Notes: generated from the letters alone by a model not told the origin. A stretch of 55,753 nt of DNA from Candidatus Eiseniibacteriota bacterium (GCA_029569475.1 JAKQSZ010000054.1:1-55753); one strand, 5' to 3'; positions 1 to 9,323 are shown, counted from the first letter of the stretch. Numbers and translations are program-made.

Positions 1-349
1 GGTGGATCTCGTCGACGAACAGGATCGTCTTCGGGCCGCCCCGCGCCATCCGCTCCCGCGCCCGGTCCACCGCGCCGCGAACCTCCCGCACTCCCGAGAG
101 GACAGCCGAGAACTGCTCGAAGACGTACCCCTCCGTCTGCCCGATCAGGCGCGCCAGCGTCGTCTTGCCGGATCCGGGAGGACCCCAGAGGATCATCGAA
201 GGGATGACGCCGCCCGCGAGGAAGCGGGCCAGCGGGCCCGAGGGGCCGCTCAAGTGCTCCTGCCCGATCAGTTCCCGGAGCGAGCGGGGCCGCATCCGGT
301 CGGCCAGAGGGGCGGCGCCGGCGGCGTTGTTTCCGGATGCTTCGGACAT
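1..349 (-). CDS. rarA: RarA/MgsA-type replication-associated AAA ATPase, N-terminal part (cut by window edge)
   Basis: Only the first 116 or so codons are present; the gene runs off the left edge. The N-terminus has the arrangement of the RarA (MgsA/WRNIP1) family: a LADRMRPRSLRELIGQEH segment, a Walker A motif GPPGSGKTT near residue 55, and ILFVDEIH (Walker B) at the cut edge. Family members are clamp-loader-like AAA+ ATPases that act at stalled replication forks. The ATG at 349-347 is the first plausible start, with no other Met before the conserved block. It lies 15 bases downstream of the galE stop on the same strand, so the two may share a transcript. DnaX or RuvB would be alternatives, but the LIGQEHL and IPSMILWGPPG wording favours RarA. 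Confidence 0.88.
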   Translation of the reverse strand, partial: MSEASGNNAAGAAPLADRMRPRSLRELIGQEHLSGPSGPLARFLAGGVIPSMILWGPPGSGKTTLARLIGQTEGYVFEQFSAVLSGVREVRGAVDRARERMARGGPKTILFVDEIH

Positions 350-364
350 GGATCGGGACGATTC

Positions 365-1357
365 TCAGCTGCCCGGCCGGTCGTCATATCCCCGTGGGTT
401 CGCCCGCATCCATCGCCAGGCCGACTCCACCATGGAGTCGAGTTCGGCAAGGCGGGGGTTCCACCCGAGGTCCGCCCGCGCTCGGGCGCTGGAAGCAACC
501 AGTCGCGGTGGATCTCCCGGCCGCCGCTCCGCGGCCTTCCAGGGAAGAGGCTTCCCGGTCACCCGCTCCACCGACCTGATGACCTCCAGGACGGTGAAGC
601 CTCTGCCGTTGCCGAGGTTGTACGGGCCGCTGAAACCGGTGTCGAGAGCCCGCAAGGCCAGCAGGTGCGCCTCCGCCAGGTCGGCGACGTGGATGTAGTC
701 GCGCACGCATGTGCCGTCGGGAGTCTCGTAGTCGGTCCCGAACACCGGGAGAGACTCGGCGCGTCCGGCAGCCACCTGGAGCGCGAGGGGGATCAGGTGC
801 GTCTCCACCGCGTGGTCCTCCCCTTTGCTGGCGGTCGCCCCGGCCGCGTTGAAGTAACGGAGCGCGATCCAGCGCAAGCCGTGGCACCGGCCCATCCAAT
901 CCAGCATGCGTTCGCAGATCAGCTTGGACTCGCCGTAGGGATTGGTCGGCCGGGTGGGCGCCTCTTCGGTGATGGGAATGCTGGAGGGGTCGCCATAGGT
1001 GGCGGCCGAAGAGCTGAAGATGAAACGCCGCACGTCGTGCTCGCGGGCGGCCCGGAGCAGCGCGATCACGCCACCGACGTTGTTGGTGAAGTACTCCTCG
1101 GGAACGCGCATCGACTCCCCGACGAGACTCGAGGCCGCGAAGTGAAGAATCGCCTCGATCTGGTGTTCCTCGAAGACCCGTCCGAGCAGGCCGGCGTCCC
1201 GCACGTCTCCCTCATGGAGGGGAACCCCGGCGGGCACCGAGGCCCGGTGCCCTCGTGAGAGATTGTCGATGATGACCGGCGTATGCCCGGCGGCCAGGAG
1301 GCTCTCGACCATGACGCTTCCGATGTAACCGGCGCCGCCGGTGACGAGGATGATCAT
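365..1357 (-). CDS. galE: UDP-glucose 4-epimerase
   Basis: A 330-residue short-chain dehydrogenase of the extended type, the usual GalE length. It interconverts UDP-glucose and UDP-galactose in the cytosol, supplying precursors for surface glycans. The Rossmann motif is VTGGAGYIGS at residues 5-14. The SSSAATYG segment and the YxxxK catalytic pair (NPYGESK) sit in the middle, followed by the RYFNAAGA signature. I chose the ATG at 1357 because GGAGGAAGG lies directly upstream and the conserved MIILVTGG begins there; the frame stays open further 5' but that part looks untranslated. A TTACCG-N17-TATCCT promoter lies about 140 bases upstream. Other sugar-nucleotide epimerases are possible, but the motif set fits GalE best. 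Confidence 0.93.
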   Translation of the reverse strand: MIILVTGGAGYIGSVMVESLLAAGHTPVIIDNLSRGHRASVPAGVPLHEGDVRDAGLLGRVFEEHQIEAILHFAASSLVGESMRVPEEYFTNNVGGVIALLRAAREHDVRRFIFSSSAATYGDPSSIPITEEAPTRPTNPYGESKLICERMLDWMGRCHGLRWIALRYFNAAGATASKGEDHAVETHLIPLALQVAAGRAESLPVFGTDYETPDGTCVRDYIHVADLAEAHLLALRALDTGFSGPYNLGNGRGFTVLEVIRSVERVTGKPLPWKAAERRPGDPPRLVASSARARADLGWNPRLAELDSMVESAWRWMRANPRGYDDRPGS

Positions 1358-1493
1358 CCTTCCTCCCGATTGCCCGCGAGTTCGGCCGCGGCCAGCGCGC
1401 CGGAGACGGGAGGCGAGGCGCGCCCGTTTCCGCCTGGCGGGCGACATCCGCCGCATCCTGGGACAGGTCACCGGCGCAGCGCCGGGAAGGGAA

Positions 1494-1522
1494 AGGATAC
1501 CGCCAGGGCGAGGGTACGGTAA
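1494..1522 (-). promoter_or_regulatory. Candidate sigma70-like promoter for galE
   Basis: Read on the minus strand, this is TTACCG, a 17-base spacer, then TATCCT. It points at galE with a leader of about 130 bases. Four of six bases match in the -35 box and four of six in the -10 box. The same 17-base geometry recurs at other gene starts in the window. Confidence 0.4.
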
Positions 1523-1600
1523 GGGGGAATACTAGCCTGACCTCCCCCCCACCGGCCGGGGAGACAGGTAGATTCCGCCGGGACGGGTCAGATTACGTTC

Positions 1601-1629
1601 TTGACACCAAGGCACGAGCGGGATAAGGT
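1601..1629 (+). promoter_or_regulatory. Strong candidate promoter for the RNA at 1636-1758
   Basis: TTGACA (perfect -35) at 1601-1606 is followed by a 17-base spacer and TAAGGT at 1624-1629. No plus-strand protein gene lies downstream before the convergent gene at 1976-2071. The promoter therefore appears to serve a non-coding transcript. Confidence 0.55.
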
Positions 1630-1635
1630 GACGGT

Positions 1636-1758
1636 AGTAGCGAAGCGAGTTCCCTGCCCTTTCGAGCTCAGACAGCACTACAAAACCTATTTGGGTATGC
1701 GGGCTAACTTTCCAGGGGTTTGAGAGCTGTCAGCACGTAGGCGGCGGGGAACTTTTTT
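1636..1758 (+). ncRNA. Candidate structured small RNA of unknown family
   Basis: About 123 bases downstream of a consensus-like promoter. The element is closed by a 10-base-pair helix, GTTCCCTGCC (1649-1658) with GGCGGGGAAC (1743-1752), containing one G-U pair. It is followed at once by six T residues (1753-1758), as in an intrinsic terminator. Inside are two further helices: GACAGC (1671-1676) with GCTGTC (1726-1731), and AAACC (1683-1687) with GGTTT (1717-1721), separated by internal loops and capped by a large loop. The rod-like shape resembles 6S or SRP RNA in outline. However, I cannot find the SRP apical GGAAG motif, and the length is short for 6S, so I assign no family. No convincing reading frame is present. 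Confidence 0.5.
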
Positions 1759-1922
1759 GCGGTCATTCCCACCTCGTCCCGCCTTGCGTCCGTCCTGGTT
1801 ACCCACCTTGGTCCCGGCGCTTCCGAGTCCGTCCCGGCTCTTCACCATTTCCACGCAGGTCTTTGCCGCTGGTTGACGAACCTGCCCGGCTGCCGACCAG
1901 CGACCGGCGACCGGCGAGAAGA

Positions 1923-1957
1923 GGGGGCTGTTCGAAACTCCCTTCGGAACAACCCCC
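1923..1957 (-). terminator. Candidate hairpin terminator after the Lys-rich small gene
   Basis: GGGGGCTGTTC (1923-1933) pairs with GAACAACCCCC (1947-1957) with one C-A mismatch and a 13-base loop. It begins 18 bases after the stop of the gene at 1976-2071 and is followed on the minus strand by a pyrimidine-rich stretch rather than a clean T run. Confidence 0.4.
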
Positions 1958-1975
1958 ATCGTGTCTCGGCAAAGG

Positions 1976-2071
1976 CTACTTCTTGGTGGTCTTCTTGGTG
2001 GTCTTCTTGGTGGCCTTCTTCGCCGCCTTCTTCGTGGTCTTCTTGGCAGCCTTCTTCTTCGTTGCCGGCAT
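1976..2071 (-). CDS. 31-residue Lys/Ala/Thr-rich histone H1-like small protein
   Basis: The frame encodes MPATKKKAAKK followed by near-perfect TTKK, AAKK and ATKK repeats, ending in TTKKTTKK. Of 31 residues, 17 are Lys and nothing is acidic. This composition is that of the basic tails of bacterial histone H1-like, AlaLys-rich nucleoid proteins, so nucleic-acid binding or compaction is the likely role, but no folded domain is present. The ATG at 2071 has a purine-rich GAAGGGGGTGAG upstream. The gene starts 29 bases after the stop of the receiver gene, so co-transcription is likely. The repeats and their AAG/ACC codons make a low-complexity DNA tract, and a spurious origin cannot be excluded. 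Confidence 0.6.
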   Translation of the reverse strand: MPATKKKAAKKTTKKAAKKATKKTTKKTTKK

Positions 2072-2100
2072 TCTTGCTCACCCCCTTCCCTTCCGGAAGT

Positions 2101-2508
2101 TCAGTTCACTACCAGCCCTGACGATCCGGAAACCGATCCGCTTCCCCCCAAGAGACCCCGGATCAGTCCCAGCATCGCTTCCAGGTCGAACGGCTTGCGG
2201 AGATAGTGGTCCACCCGAAGCTGACGGCACCGACGCTCCGACTCGGGGTTGTCAAACGCCGTCATGACGATCACGTGGCCGGAGTACCCCCGTCCGCGCT
2301 CGGACTCCAAAAGATCGAGCCCCGAGCGGTCCGGAAGTTTCACGTCGAGCACCATCAGGTCCACCGAAGAGCCCGGGCCGTGGAGGAGCTGTTCGCCCTC
2401 TCCCGCCGTGGCTGCCGGAAGCACCTCGTACCCGGCATCCCGGAGTGCATTCGAGAGCGTCCTCAGGAGCAACGTCTCGTCGTCGACTATGAGTACCGTA
2501 TGCGCCAC
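2101..2508 (-). CDS. Single-domain response regulator (receiver only)
   Basis: A 135-residue CheY/Spo0F-like receiver with no output domain. The acidic pair D9-D10 (VDDE), the phosphoacceptor D55 (VLDVKLPDRSG), T83 (VMTAFD) and K105 (LRKPFD) are all in place, so it should be phosphorylatable. The first in-frame start is a TTG at 2514, but GGAGG (2517-2521) lies eight bases before the GTG at 2508 and only two before the TTG, so I chose the GTG. The protein ends in a short Gly/Ser tail. Its partner kinase is not obvious; the histidine kinase at 4579-5673 is the nearest candidate, since its receiver resembles that of the adjacent NtrC-like protein. It could pass phosphate in a relay or regulate by protein contact. 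Confidence 0.85.
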   Translation of the reverse strand: MAHTVLIVDDETLLLRTLSNALRDAGYEVLPAATAGEGEQLLHGPGSSVDLMVLDVKLPDRSGLDLLESERGRGYSGHVIVMTAFDNPESERRCRQLRVDHYLRKPFDLEAMLGLIRGLLGGSGSVSGSSGLVVN

Positions 2509-2703
2509 CTCCAAAGCCTCCGACCGCTTGTTGGCAAAGCGCGTGCCATTCGCTACAAAGATCTTACTGAACGCGTAACCTTCTCTCTTCGTGTGTGTTG
2601 TAAGGGTCTACCGCGTCTGGGTGGTGAGCCATGCGGTTCCCCGACGGCTCTCCGAGGACCCGGCAAGTGCAAGAAAAGAGGACAGTTGCGCGACTCGATC
2701 TGC

Positions 2704-2726
2704 AAGTGATTGGAATAGAATCACTT
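2704..2726. repeat. Perfect 8-base inverted repeat
   Basis: AAGTGATT (2704-2711) and AATCACTT (2719-2726) are separated by the 7-base loop GGAATAG. It lies in an AT-richer patch of an otherwise GC-rich spacer, upstream of the receiver gene, and could be an operator or RNA hairpin. No T run follows on either strand. Confidence 0.45.
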
Positions 2727-2739
2727 CTGGGACCTGTTC

Positions 2740-2779
2740 AGATGTCAAGACTCTAGACATGTAAATATCATTGACATCT
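2740..2779. repeat. Perfect 9-base inverted repeat with a 22-base centre
   Basis: AGATGTCAA (2740-2748) and TTGACATCT (2771-2779) are exact complements. Each arm holds a TTGACA hexamer pointing outward, so the element could carry divergent -35 boxes. The centre contains two small palindromes, TCTAGA and ACATGT. The geometry would suit a dimeric regulator that controls the receiver gene on the minus strand, but no good -10 box is visible. Confidence 0.4.
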
Positions 2780-2800
2780 GAGCTCGAACTCCGCACTCGA

Positions 2801-2940
2801 GATAGACGGACGGATAGACGGACGGATAGACGGATGGAGCGAGCGAGCGAGAGAGAGAGAGAGAGAGAGAGAGAATGTGTGTGAGCGAGTGAGTGAGCGA
2901 GTGAGTGAGTGAGCGGGTGAGCCAGTGACTGACCGAGAGA
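2801..2940. repeat. Compound microsatellite tract
   Basis: Three copies of a 12-base unit related to GATAGACGGACG (2801-2836) run into GAGC tetramers (2837-2848). These are followed by thirteen GA dinucleotides (2849-2874) and then a long series of GTGA/GCGA tetramers up to about 2940. The plus strand is almost entirely purine in the GA part. The tract lies in the 660-base gene-free spacer between the receiver gene and the NtrC-like gene. Open frames across it give only low-complexity Ser/Leu or Arg/Ser strings and are not credible genes. Confidence 0.8.
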
Positions 2941-3170
2941 GTGCGTGAACCGCCTCAGGTACTTCGGCGCCCCCATCGCGTGATCTGGTCCGTTGATGGA
3001 CGCCAACTGCTTTTTCGCGATCGTAACGACTCACCGATCGATGCCACCGCATCGTAGCTGTCGCTGCTTCCCTGCTACCCTGGGTCTGCCCTTCGTTCCC
3101 GGCAGGCTCCCCTGGTGGATCGCCTGCCTCGCGCCGGCAGCGGTGGCTGACGCGACTCACATGGCGTGGT

Positions 3171-4578
3171 TCATGCCAAGGGGTCGGTAGAACGTACCTT
3201 CTTCAGCCGTTCGATCAGACCCTGACGGGAGAGCCCGAGAGTACGGGAGGCGTGGCTCTTGTTGCCCCCATGGTGACGAAGCACCCTCAGGATGTGCTCC
3301 TCCTCCACTTCCCGCAGCGTCCGGAGATCGCCATCATGGGCCCCCTCGAAGACAGCGCCGCCTGCTACCCCGGGGCCACCCAAGGCCGGACTCGTGAGAG
3401 TGCCGGGGCCCGGCGCCTGCAACATCTCCGCGGGCAGGTGGCGGGCTCGCACCAGGTCGTCATCCTCAATGAGCACGATCCGCTCGATGAGGTTGCGCAG
3501 TTCCCGCACGTTGCCCGGCCAGCTGTAGGCGAGCAAGGCGGCGCGCGCTTCGTCCTCAATCCCGTTGAAGCTCTTGCGCATCTTCGAGGAGAACTTGCGG
3601 ACGTAGAAGTCCGCCAGCAGGAGGACGTCGTCTCCCCGTTCGCGCAACGGCGGCAGGTGGATGGAGACGACCTGCAGCCGGTAGAACAGGTCCTTGCGGA
3701 ACCGATCCTCCTCAATCCGGCGGAGGAGATCCACATTGGTGGCCGCGACGATCCGGATGTCGACCGAGATGTCGACGTTGCCCCCAACCCGCTTGAAGGT
3801 GCGCGATTCCAGGAAGCGCAGCAGTTTGGCCTGGGTGGTCGCGGGGATCTCGCCGATCTCGTCCAGGAAGAGGGTGCCGCCCTCGGAAAGCTCCACCAGG
3901 CCGCGTTTGAGGTAGGTCGCTCCGGTGAAGGCCCCCCGTTCGTGCCCGAAGAGCTCGTTCTCGAGGAGGGTTTCCTGGAAGGAGGAGCAGTTGACATCCA
4001 TGAAGGGGGCCCGCCGCCGCGCTCCCTCGAAATGAATGCCCCGGGCCACCAGTTCCTTGCCGGTGCCGCTTTCGCCCGTGATGAGGACACTGGTTGCGTC
4101 CGAGCGAGACACCTTGCGGACCAGGTCCCAGACCCGGGCCATGGCGTCGCAGCGCCAGCAGATCTCGTCCGGGTTGTAGGAGCCCCGGTCCTTGCGCCGG
4201 TAGACGCTGAGCTGTGTATCCCGGGCGAAGGCCCGCCCCGCGGTCTCGATGGCCAGAACCAGTTCGTCGAGATCGTACGGTTTGCGCAGGAAGTCCGAGG
4301 CGCCCAGCTTGATGGCCTTGACCGCGACCTTCGTGTCCCCGAAGGCGGTGATCACGATGATCTGGGCGGCGCTCTCGATCTTGTGCAGGCGCGGGATCAG
4401 GTCGAAGCCGCTGGCATCGGGCAGCCGCAGGTCCAGCAGCACGATGTGGGGGCGCATGGCCTCCATCTTGGAGACCCCCTCCTCCCCCGACGCCGCTGTC
4501 TCGACGACGCAGTTTCGGTCCGCCAGCACCCGGGAGAGGGACCGGGTGATCGAAGGTTCGTCGTCGATGATGAGGACC

Positions 4579-4589
<11 letters not shown>
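3171..4589 (-). CDS. NtrC-family sigma54-dependent response regulator
   Basis: A 472-residue protein with the full NtrC layout. The receiver domain (1-120) has D9-D10, phosphoacceptor D53, T81 and K103. The AAA+ domain (about 145-375) has Walker A GESGTGKE at 172-179, the sigma54-contacting GAFTGA loop at 219-224 and Walker B TLFLDEIG near 239. A Fis-type helix-turn-helix ends the protein (NKSHASRTLGLSRQGLIERL). It should activate sigma54 promoters by ATP hydrolysis once phosphorylated. Its ATG lies inside the last codons of the upstream histidine kinase gene (11-base overlap), so the pair is translationally coupled and almost certainly a cognate two-component system. The stimulus is unknown. 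Confidence 0.95.
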
Positions 4590-5673
<1,084 letters not shown>

Positions 5674-5899
5674 GACCTCCCCCGATACGTTCGGATCCAG
5701 AGAAACATCGCCGAGCTCCTGTTCCCTTGGAGGCGTAGCCTACCAGCCGTTTCTCCGGACATGCAACCGGTGATAGAGTGGAATCTCGAGTCGAGAGGCG
5801 CGCGGGGTGTTCGCGACGCGATTCCATCGGATCATGCGCGTAAACCCGCCGTCGATCCATCCTGGATGAGGCCGAAGCCGCAGAGCAGGGGGTGCGCAA

Positions 5900-6370
5900 G
5901 TGGAAGAGCTGTGGACACCATGGCGCATGCCCTACATCGTGGCCAACAAGCGCGCGACCGGCTGCGTCTTCTGCTCCCTCCTGCAGGACGGGAAGACCGA
6001 CCTGGTGCTGGCCCGCGGTCCCGCGACCTTCACCGTCCTCAACCTCTATCCCTACGCGGTCGGCCACCTGATGGTCATCCCGTACCGGCATCTCTCGCGC
6101 ATGGCGGCGCTGTCCCCCGCGGAGAGCATGGAAATGGCCGCCGCCTTGAAGCGCGCGGAGGGGATTCTGCGCCGTGTCTCGGGGGCCACGCACTTCCACG
6201 CCGGCTGGAACCTGGGGAAGGCGGCGGGTGCGGGCGTCGAGGGTCATCTGCACGCCCACCTCGTACCCCGGGGGACCACGTGGCAGGCCGGCGCCCACGG
6301 CGATCCGGTGCTGGGTCTTTCCGTGCCCGAGACCTTCAAGCGTCTGCGGCCGGCCTTCTCTTCCGGTTGA
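5900..6370 (+). CDS. HIT-family nucleotide phosphorylase/hydrolase (Ap4A-type)
   Basis: A 156-residue histidine-triad protein. The N-terminal LWTPWRMPYI and GCVFC motifs mark the Ap4A-phosphorylase-like branch of the family, where the two Cys residues often bind zinc. The triad GHLHAHLVPR is intact, with the middle His as the expected nucleophile. It should cleave dinucleoside polyphosphates or nucleoside phosphoramidates. The GTG at 5900 is taken as the start because the conserved LWxPWRM block begins only four codons later and a GGGGG lies upstream. Its last 35 bases overlap the end of the convergent YfhO-like gene. A second HIT domain, fused and lacking the nucleophile, occurs at 42040-43242. 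Confidence 0.9.
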   Translation: MEELWTPWRMPYIVANKRATGCVFCSLLQDGKTDLVLARGPATFTVLNLYPYAVGHLMVIPYRHLSRMAALSPAESMEMAAALKRAEGILRRVSGATHFHAGWNLGKAAGAGVEGHLHAHLVPRGTTWQAGAHGDPVLGLSVPETFKRLRPAFSSG

Positions 6371-8948
6371 GCAGGAACCCCGCCCCGGCCAGAAGCACCG
6401 TCGCGGCCGCGGCAGCTCGGCTGATGCCGCGCCCGCGCGCTGCCGCGCCCGAGTGGAACTCCAATTCGATGCGGGAACGTCCGGCGGGCACACCGATCCC
6501 CATCAGCACATGATTGACGCGCGCGGCGCGCACGTCCCGGCCATCGATCCGCACCCGCCAGCCCGGCGGATACGCCATCTCACTGATGACGACGAAGCTC
6601 TGCTCCGGCGCCTCGACCTCGAGCGACAGGCGGCCGGTGCCGTATCCGGTGACGGTGACATCGGCCGGGGCGAAGCGATCGCCCGTCGGCAGGTCGGGCG
6701 CGGAGGCATAGACCAGGGCCACCTCGGCCGGGTCGAAGGTTTCCGAGCCGAGGCGGGCCAGCATGGTCGCCTGATCGGGAACCCGTTCGATCCTGCGGAC
6801 CGCCCACGCCCGGGGCAGCGCGTCCTCGAACTCGTAGACCAGGCCGCCCTCCCGGTGAAGCGGTGCGGTGGGCCAGTCCAGTTCCGAGGGCGCGAGGACG
6901 TAACGCGTGTTGAGCATCCGCAGCACCCCCGGGCTCGTGATGAGATCGGCGCCCAGGAGATCCTGATAGGAGCGAAGCTTCGCTGGATGGTAGCCGCCGA
7001 TCGACTCGAGCCCTTTCAAGCCGAAGGCGTTGGAGCCGAAGGCTGCGCGCTCGGCCGGGAAGATGCGAAAGGGTCCGTTCTGGCGGCTCAGGAAATCCGC
7101 GGCTCCGGGCATGGGGACGAGCGACGCGGCTTCGACGCGCGGCTTGACGTGGTAGAAGCGCTTGCCGAGTTCGAAGATGTCGGCCACCGCGAGCGCGCTC
7201 AGCGCGAGGGCGACCACCGTGCCGCGGCGCGGACGCGCGATGAACGAAGCCCGGCCGAACAGGAGGGCGCCGACCGCGGCCAGGAGAAAGAGGCAACTGC
7301 GCGCCACGCTCCCCAGCTGCATCCCATGACGCTGCTGGCGCAGCTCCTCGGCCACGGCGGGGGGAAGCTGCGCGACCTCCTGAGGCCGCAGCAGCCCGCC
7401 GCCCCCCTGGGCCACCGCCAGCGCCAGGAGGCCCAGCACCACCACTCCCGCCGCCGCGTACATGATGCGGCGCTGGACCGCGTCGGTGCCGGCACGGGCG
7501 CGCCCTGCGCCCCCCGAGCCTGCTGCCCGCGAGCCTGCTGCCCGCGAGTCCTCCGCCCCCGAGCCTGCGGTTCCCGCGCCTGCTGTTGCCGCGCCTGCGG
7601 TTCCCGCGCCCCCTGCTCCCGTGCCCCGGCGCTTCCGGGACGCGCCGGGCTCGCCGGCTCCCGTTGTCCCTCCCTCCCGCGCTCCGCGAGCCGCGCCTCT
7701 GGTCACATCGGCGGCCAGGACGTCGGTCCCGGCGGCGGCCAGCCAGGCCAGACAGAACGGCAGCACGCTGTAGATCATCGAGGGGACACGGAACTTGTTG
7801 AAGTACGGCACGAGATGATACATCGGGCCGTACAGCACGGGCAGATGACGGCCGAAGCCGACCAGGAGCACAACCACCGAGGCGATGGCCCAGATCCAGC
7901 GCCTCCGGTCGCGCACCCGTACCAGGCCGTAGATCGCCAGCGCCAGCGCGATGACCCCCACGTAGTGGGTGCTCTGCGTGAACGGCATCGGCCCCCAATA
8001 GGTCTGCCCCTCCAGGCCGAACCACGCCGGAAACAGGAAGGCGATCAGCTCGCGAGGATGAAACGACCATCCGGTCGCGTAGTCCCAGCCGACACCGCCG
8101 CCCCCCCCGGCGCCCGCGTCAGCCACCGCGCCGCCGCGGATGGAATAGCCGGTGTATTCCCGCACGGCGAGATAGGGCTCCGCGGCGAGCAGAAGCGCGA
8201 GCACGCCGGCCAGCAGGAAGGCTCCGGCCAGCCGGCCCCAGCCGAGGCCGGAGCGGGGCGATTGGCCGAGCAGCAGCCAACGGCCGGCGGCGATGATCAC
8301 GGCGATCATGGCGGCATAGAAGGCGATCTGCGGGTGATTCGACCACGCCAGCAACGCGCCGGCGGCGGCCAGCCCCGCGATACGCGGCAAATCCGGACGC
8401 TCGAGCAGCGCATCGAAGGCCAGAAGGAACCAGGGAAGCAGGCAGAGCGCCTCCAGCTTGGTCGAGTGCCCCGCCGCCACCGCTCCCGGAAAGTAGGGCG
8501 TCAGCGAGTAGACCAGGGCTCCCAGGGTGGACGAGACGGCGGAACATCCGTGCCGCCGCAGCATGAAGAAAGTGCCTGCGCCCGCCACGAAGAGGAGAAG
8601 GACGTAGTAGACGCCGCGGTAGTCGCGCGTCTGGCCCTGGACCGCGGCCAGGGGATTCAGCGGGCTGCGCGGCGTGTAGAGGAAGCTGCCGTGCGCGGGC
8701 ATGCCGCCGAGGATGTGCGGATACCAGTCGGGCGTCCGGCCGGCGGCCCGCTCGGTGTCTCCCCAGATCCCGAAGGGGCGCGCGGCGCCGGTGTCCGGCG
8801 CGTCCGGCTCCCAGCCGCGGCGGAGCATCGTGCCGTAGAAGAGCCCCGGAAGGAGCGCCAGGATGAGCAGGCAGGCCGTCAGGTAGCGTCCGCTCAGGTG
8901 CCGTTGTGGAGACGAAGGTTCGACCCGCTCGCTCGTGCCTGCCACCAT
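6336..8948 (-). CDS. YfhO-like large integral membrane protein
   Basis: An 870-residue polytopic membrane protein. The first segment is LTACLLILALLPGLFYGTML; many hydrophobic helices follow in the N-terminal two-thirds, then a soluble C-terminal domain and a last helix with a basic tail (LLNRKRRPAADA). This layout matches bacterial YfhO-like (GT-C-related) proteins thought to help glycosylate envelope polymers. The ATG at 8948 has GGAGG four bases upstream; the frame stays open upstream but lacks membrane character there. Between helices, residues near 443-477 form a Gly/Ala/Ser/Thr linker encoded by seven 15-base repeats (7516-7620). The gene is divergent from the glycosyltransferase at 9324, which also suggests an envelope-glycan role. 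The exact substrate cannot be told. Confidence 0.75.
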   Translation of the reverse strand: MVAGTSERVEPSSPQRHLSGRYLTACLLILALLPGLFYGTMLRRGWEPDAPDTGAARPFGIWGDTERAAGRTPDWYPHILGGMPAHGSFLYTPRSPLNPLAAVQGQTRDYRGVYYVLLLFVAGAGTFFMLRRHGCSAVSSTLGALVYSLTPYFPGAVAAGHSTKLEALCLLPWFLLAFDALLERPDLPRIAGLAAAGALLAWSNHPQIAFYAAMIAVIIAAGRWLLLGQSPRSGLGWGRLAGAFLLAGVLALLLAAEPYLAVREYTGYSIRGGAVADAGAGGGGGVGWDYATGWSFHPRELIAFLFPAWFGLEGQTYWGPMPFTQSTHYVGVIALALAIYGLVRVRDRRRWIWAIASVVVLLVGFGRHLPVLYGPMYHLVPYFNKFRVPSMIYSVLPFCLAWLAAAGTDVLAADVTRGAARGAREGGTTGAGEPGASRKRRGTGAGGAGTAGAATAGAGTAGSGAEDSRAAGSRAAGSGGAGRARAGTDAVQRRIMYAAAGVVVLGLLALAVAQGGGGLLRPQEVAQLPPAVAEELRQQRHGMQLGSVARSCLFLLAAVGALLFGRASFIARPRRGTVVALALSALAVADIFELGKRFYHVKPRVEAASLVPMPGAADFLSRQNGPFRIFPAERAAFGSNAFGLKGLESIGGYHPAKLRSYQDLLGADLITSPGVLRMLNTRYVLAPSELDWPTAPLHREGGLVYEFEDALPRAWAVRRIERVPDQATMLARLGSETFDPAEVALVYASAPDLPTGDRFAPADVTVTGYGTGRLSLEVEAPEQSFVVISEMAYPPGWRVRIDGRDVRAARVNHVLMGIGVPAGRSRIELEFHSGAAARGRGISRAAAAATVLLAGAGFLLNRKRRPAADA
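7516..7620. repeat. 15-base minisatellite, seven copies, inside the YfhO-like gene
   Basis: Seven successive units resembling GAGCCTGCTGCCCGC (or GCGCCTGCGGTTCCC) occupy 7516-7620 without gaps. Each adds five residues rich in Gly, Ala, Ser and Thr to a loop of the membrane protein. The reading frame is unaffected by unit gain or loss. Confidence 0.85.
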
Positions 8949-9323
8949 CGATCCTCCAGAAGCCCGCTCCCATGGAGGGGCCGTGCGTTGACCTCCAACC
9001 GCGCCTTCGGCATTCTTGGGCATCCGGACCGCGAGGGCCGGCCCGCGCGGGACGGACGCCGGCAGCGGCGCACCGGAGACCGCCACGGCCACCGGGGTTC
9101 GCCACCCCGGCAGTATGTCGAGGCGGCAACGGTGGCGCAATGAGGTTGGGCGCGGGATGACCAGGCAGGCGGAGCAGAGAAGCAGAGGCAGCGGGCGCTT
9201 CACGCCCTCGCCGCCGATGACCGGGACGGGTCTCCCGCCGGCCGCCCCCCGGCACCCGGACAACCAGCCCGGGCGCGCCTCGGATTCCTGCCGCCTTCGC
9301 TCGGAGGCTCAAGCGATGCGGCG
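8949..9323. other. Divergent intergenic region with one GC hairpin
   Basis: This 375-base spacer separates the YfhO-like gene from the glycosyltransferase. I see one hairpin, CCGGGG (9092-9097) with CCCCGG (9105-9110), and no convincing -35/-10 pair in either direction. Frames open across it have no recognisable protein content. Confidence 0.4.

Noticed and set aside
2..1258. Long plus-strand frame over rarA and galE
   Set aside because: It is the antisense shadow of two well-supported minus-strand genes, as expected in high-GC DNA.
2531..2547. GG-N10-GC pattern resembling a sigma54 promoter
   Set aside because: It points away from the receiver gene on the plus strand and no plus-strand gene follows. 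It matches consensus only in part.
2608..3160. Minus-strand frames across the microsatellite
   Set aside because: They encode only SLSLSL-like low complexity and lack a ribosome site, so I treat them as non-coding.
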